Shown here one piece after another: positions 20,611 through 22,213 of a stretch of DNA of 22,213 nt. How positions within the stretch are numbered: the stretch's first letter is position 1; every line of letters begins with the position of its first letter. A model generated the notes under the pieces. That model worked only from the letters and a program-made list of their open reading frames with translations, was not told the DNA's origin and searched no databases. The translations under genes were made by a program, and so were the position numbers. Source of the DNA: a virus; the IMG/VR virus record IMGVR_UViG_3300028610_000063, positions 1 to 22,213 of that record; one strand, written 5' to 3'.

Positions 20611-22213
20611 ATTGAGCAGTGGGTGGTGCCCCTTGCGCTGCTTGTTTCTGGGCAGCAAGTGCATTCACAGTCGGTGCGGCGGCCTGCAACTGCATCTGCC
20701 TGTCGTGCTCTTGCTTCGCAGCTTGGGCAAGTTCTTCGTCAGAACGGAACAGCCCGGTAATGTCCACGCCGAGTTCGGCGGCACGGAGACCAATGTAGGT
20801 GTCCATCTTGACTTTCTTCTCTGCTGCCTGCGGACCAAACGTCTCCGCAATCCCCTGTAGCAGAAGATCGAGCTTCTGCAATGATGCAAACCTACCGAGT
20901 GCCGGGAGTCCCGTCGTAACTTCGGGGGATACTACTCCCTCGGGTAGGGCCGGTAGTTTGCCGCGCCTCTTGAGGATCGACATGAACCGACGTGCGAGTG
21001 GAAGCTGAAGCTCCACTGCGAAACGAGAGAAGACGCCCCCGAGGGCGGTCTCCAACTCTTGCGCGAGCAGCCGAATCTCTTCGGCGGTTACACGCTCTGC
21101 GTCACGCACATTTTCCGACGTGAGCAGAAAGATTTGGGCGAGACCTGACTGAATATTCTCCTGTACGCCCTTGGCGACGGAGAGATCAGCAGCCTTGTCT
21201 ACCTTGATTGTTCCGATGTCGTCTTCACGGCCTTCGATGACCGCGCCATTCTCTGCTTCGGCAACATCTTCGATGTCGGTGAGTCCGCCCTCGTTGACGA
21301 GCGTAATGACTCGTGCTGAGGCGGCGGCACCTGTGATGAGGCTGTCCTGCAAGGACTCGTTGGAGTCCAAGTCGCCTTGGTACTCTTCGCCGGGTCCGCG
21401 ACCATAATTCTCACCGGGGAGCAGCGTCCACGTCAGCGGGAGCCATTCGGGCTCTTCGACGGGGGTGCTGGACTCGGTGCCGGGTAGCTTCCCAACTGTT
21501 TCCATCTCCTGCCATGTCCGGTAGCGCTTTCCATCTAGCACGGTGCGCGTGTAGATGTCAACGGTGTCCTCATTTGGGTTGGACTGTCCGGTGGGCGTGG
21601 ATGACCCGACACCATTAGCAAAAGCTACGGCTGCAAGTTCGGGTGGGAGTGTGCGTGCGGCGACGGTTTGCCGGAGGACGACCTCTAGGAGGGTACCCTC
21701 AGCGTCACGCTGGACGGTGTACTGGTTGAGCCGGTAGAATCGCGACCGCCCTTCGCGGTCAACATGAAGAAGGGCGTTGCCGGTAATGATTAGGGAACGT
21801 AGGGCATCCACCATAGGTGAACGTAGTCCCTTCGCTTCCATTTCGTTCCGGACGGTTTGTTCGATGGCAGAGAGTCCGCCTTCGATGTTGGCTCGTTCGT
21901 CTCCGTTTTCGAGTTCTCTGGATGCGAACGGGTCCATAGCGAGCTTGAAGAAGGGCTGGCCGGGTGGCATGAGCGCCATCGCCAGTTTGTTCGCGAGGTT
22001 GTTTACGCCTCGGGCGCCGATGCTGGACTTCGGAGATTGGAACTGCTCCGAAGACGTAGAGGTTCCTTCCTCAAATGGGATGAGGTACGGGATGGTCACT
22101 TCACCGACAAGCCGTCCCCGCCAGATATACTGGCTCCGATCCACCTGCATCTGCTGATACCTATCGAAGGCCGACGCCTCCAATTCTCGTTTCGCGAAGT
22201 CCTCCGGTGTGGT
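20609..22213 (-). CDS. Portal / head-tail connector protein (T7 gp8-like), 5' end cut by window edge
   Basis: About 534 residues are inside the window. The frame is open to the right edge (ten codons encoding TTPEDFAKRE precede the first possible TTG), so the true start lies outside. Near the N-terminus, SQYIWRGRLVGEVTIPYLIP and SSIGARGVNNLANKLAMALMPPGQPFF (in part) match the T7 gp8 pattern of a YTIPS-like motif followed by GARGLNNLASKL..ALFP. The middle (LPLTWTLLPGENYGRGPGEEY, in part) and the C-terminal Gln/Ala-rich tail also fit. It forms the dodecameric portal ring that nucleates the procapsid and docks TerL and the tail. Confidence 0.93.
   Translation of the reverse strand, partial: TTPEDFAKRELEASAFDRYQQMQVDRSQYIWRGRLVGEVTIPYLIPFEEGTSTSSEQFQSPKSSIGARGVNNLANKLAMALMPPGQPFFKLAMDPFASRELENGDERANIEGGLSAIEQTVRNEMEAKGLRSPMVDALRSLIITGNALLHVDREGRSRFYRLNQYTVQRDAEGTLLEVVLRQTVAARTLPPELAAVAFANGVGSSTPTGQSNPNEDTVDIYTRTVLDGKRYRTWQEMETVGKLPGTESSTPVEEPEWLPLTWTLLPGENYGRGPGEEYQGDLDSNESLQDSLITGAAASARVITLVNEGGLTDIEDVAEAENGAVIEGREDDIGTIKVDKAADLSVAKGVQENIQSGLAQIFLLTSENVRDAERVTAEEIRLLAQELETALGGVFSRFAVELQLPLARRFMSILKRRGKLPALPEGVVSPEVTTGLPALGRFASLQKLDLLLQGIAETFGPQAAEKKVKMDTYIGLRAAELGVDITGLFRSDEELAQAAKQEHDRQMQLQAAAPTVNALAAQKQAAQGAPPTAQ

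Noticed and set aside
1-22213. CRISPR arrays, insertion sequences, toxin-antitoxin or defence genes
   Set aside because: No spaced repeat array, transposase, terminal inverted repeat or known defence motif was seen; the window is filled by phage structural genes.

Overview
The window is the morphogenesis module of a short-tailed (podovirus) bacteriophage with T7-type gene order. Every gene that can be supported lies on the minus strand, so transcription runs from the right edge to the left. The order is: portal (running off the right edge), a small acidic protein, scaffold, a 3-TM holin, a small basic protein, major capsid, terminator plus tRNA-Ile(GAT), tail tubular proteins A and B, three internal-virion/ejection-type proteins (gp14-, gp15- and gp16-like), an XhlA-like single-TM protein, small and large terminase, a tail fibre, a conserved phage structural protein, two unrecognised late proteins, and a tRNA-Asn(GTT) inside a repeat-rich intergenic region. 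A further gene starts at the left edge. No RNA polymerase, replication, lysogeny or endolysin gene is present, so assignment beyond 'T7-supergroup podovirus' is limited.

The DNA looks G+C-rich by eye. The 3-TM holin belongs to a type well known from alphaproteobacterial gene-transfer-agent regions. A Gram-negative, possibly alphaproteobacterial and perhaps marine host is therefore a reasonable inference, but the window does not prove it.

Genes are packed tightly. Five junctions are exact TAATG stop/start overlaps (20332, 19274, 16625, 12495, 5764), and others overlap by a few bases or are separated by a few bases, which suggests translational coupling. Only three places have real non-coding space: the structured leader upstream of the capsid gene (about 18783-19016), the terminator/tRNA-Ile stretch after the capsid gene (17633-17831), and the region between the 148-aa and 109-aa genes (405-650), which holds tRNA-Asn, a compound stem-loop and an array of related 15/20-bp repeats. 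No gene-free stretch exceeds 300 bases.

How the genes work together: portal, scaffold and capsid build the procapsid. The TerS/TerL pair packages DNA through the portal. Tail tubular proteins A and B and the fibre form the tail and receptor-binding apparatus. The gp14/15/16-like proteins are the likely internal ejection proteins. The two small membrane proteins are holin candidates. The most notable departures from the T7 template are a tail tubular protein B nearly twice the T7 length with an apparent jelly-roll domain inserted, a modular fibre with DNA-level internal repeats located after the terminase, two separated holin candidates, two tRNAs without encoded CCA, and the repeat array near 575-642, which might be a phage promoter or operator cluster.
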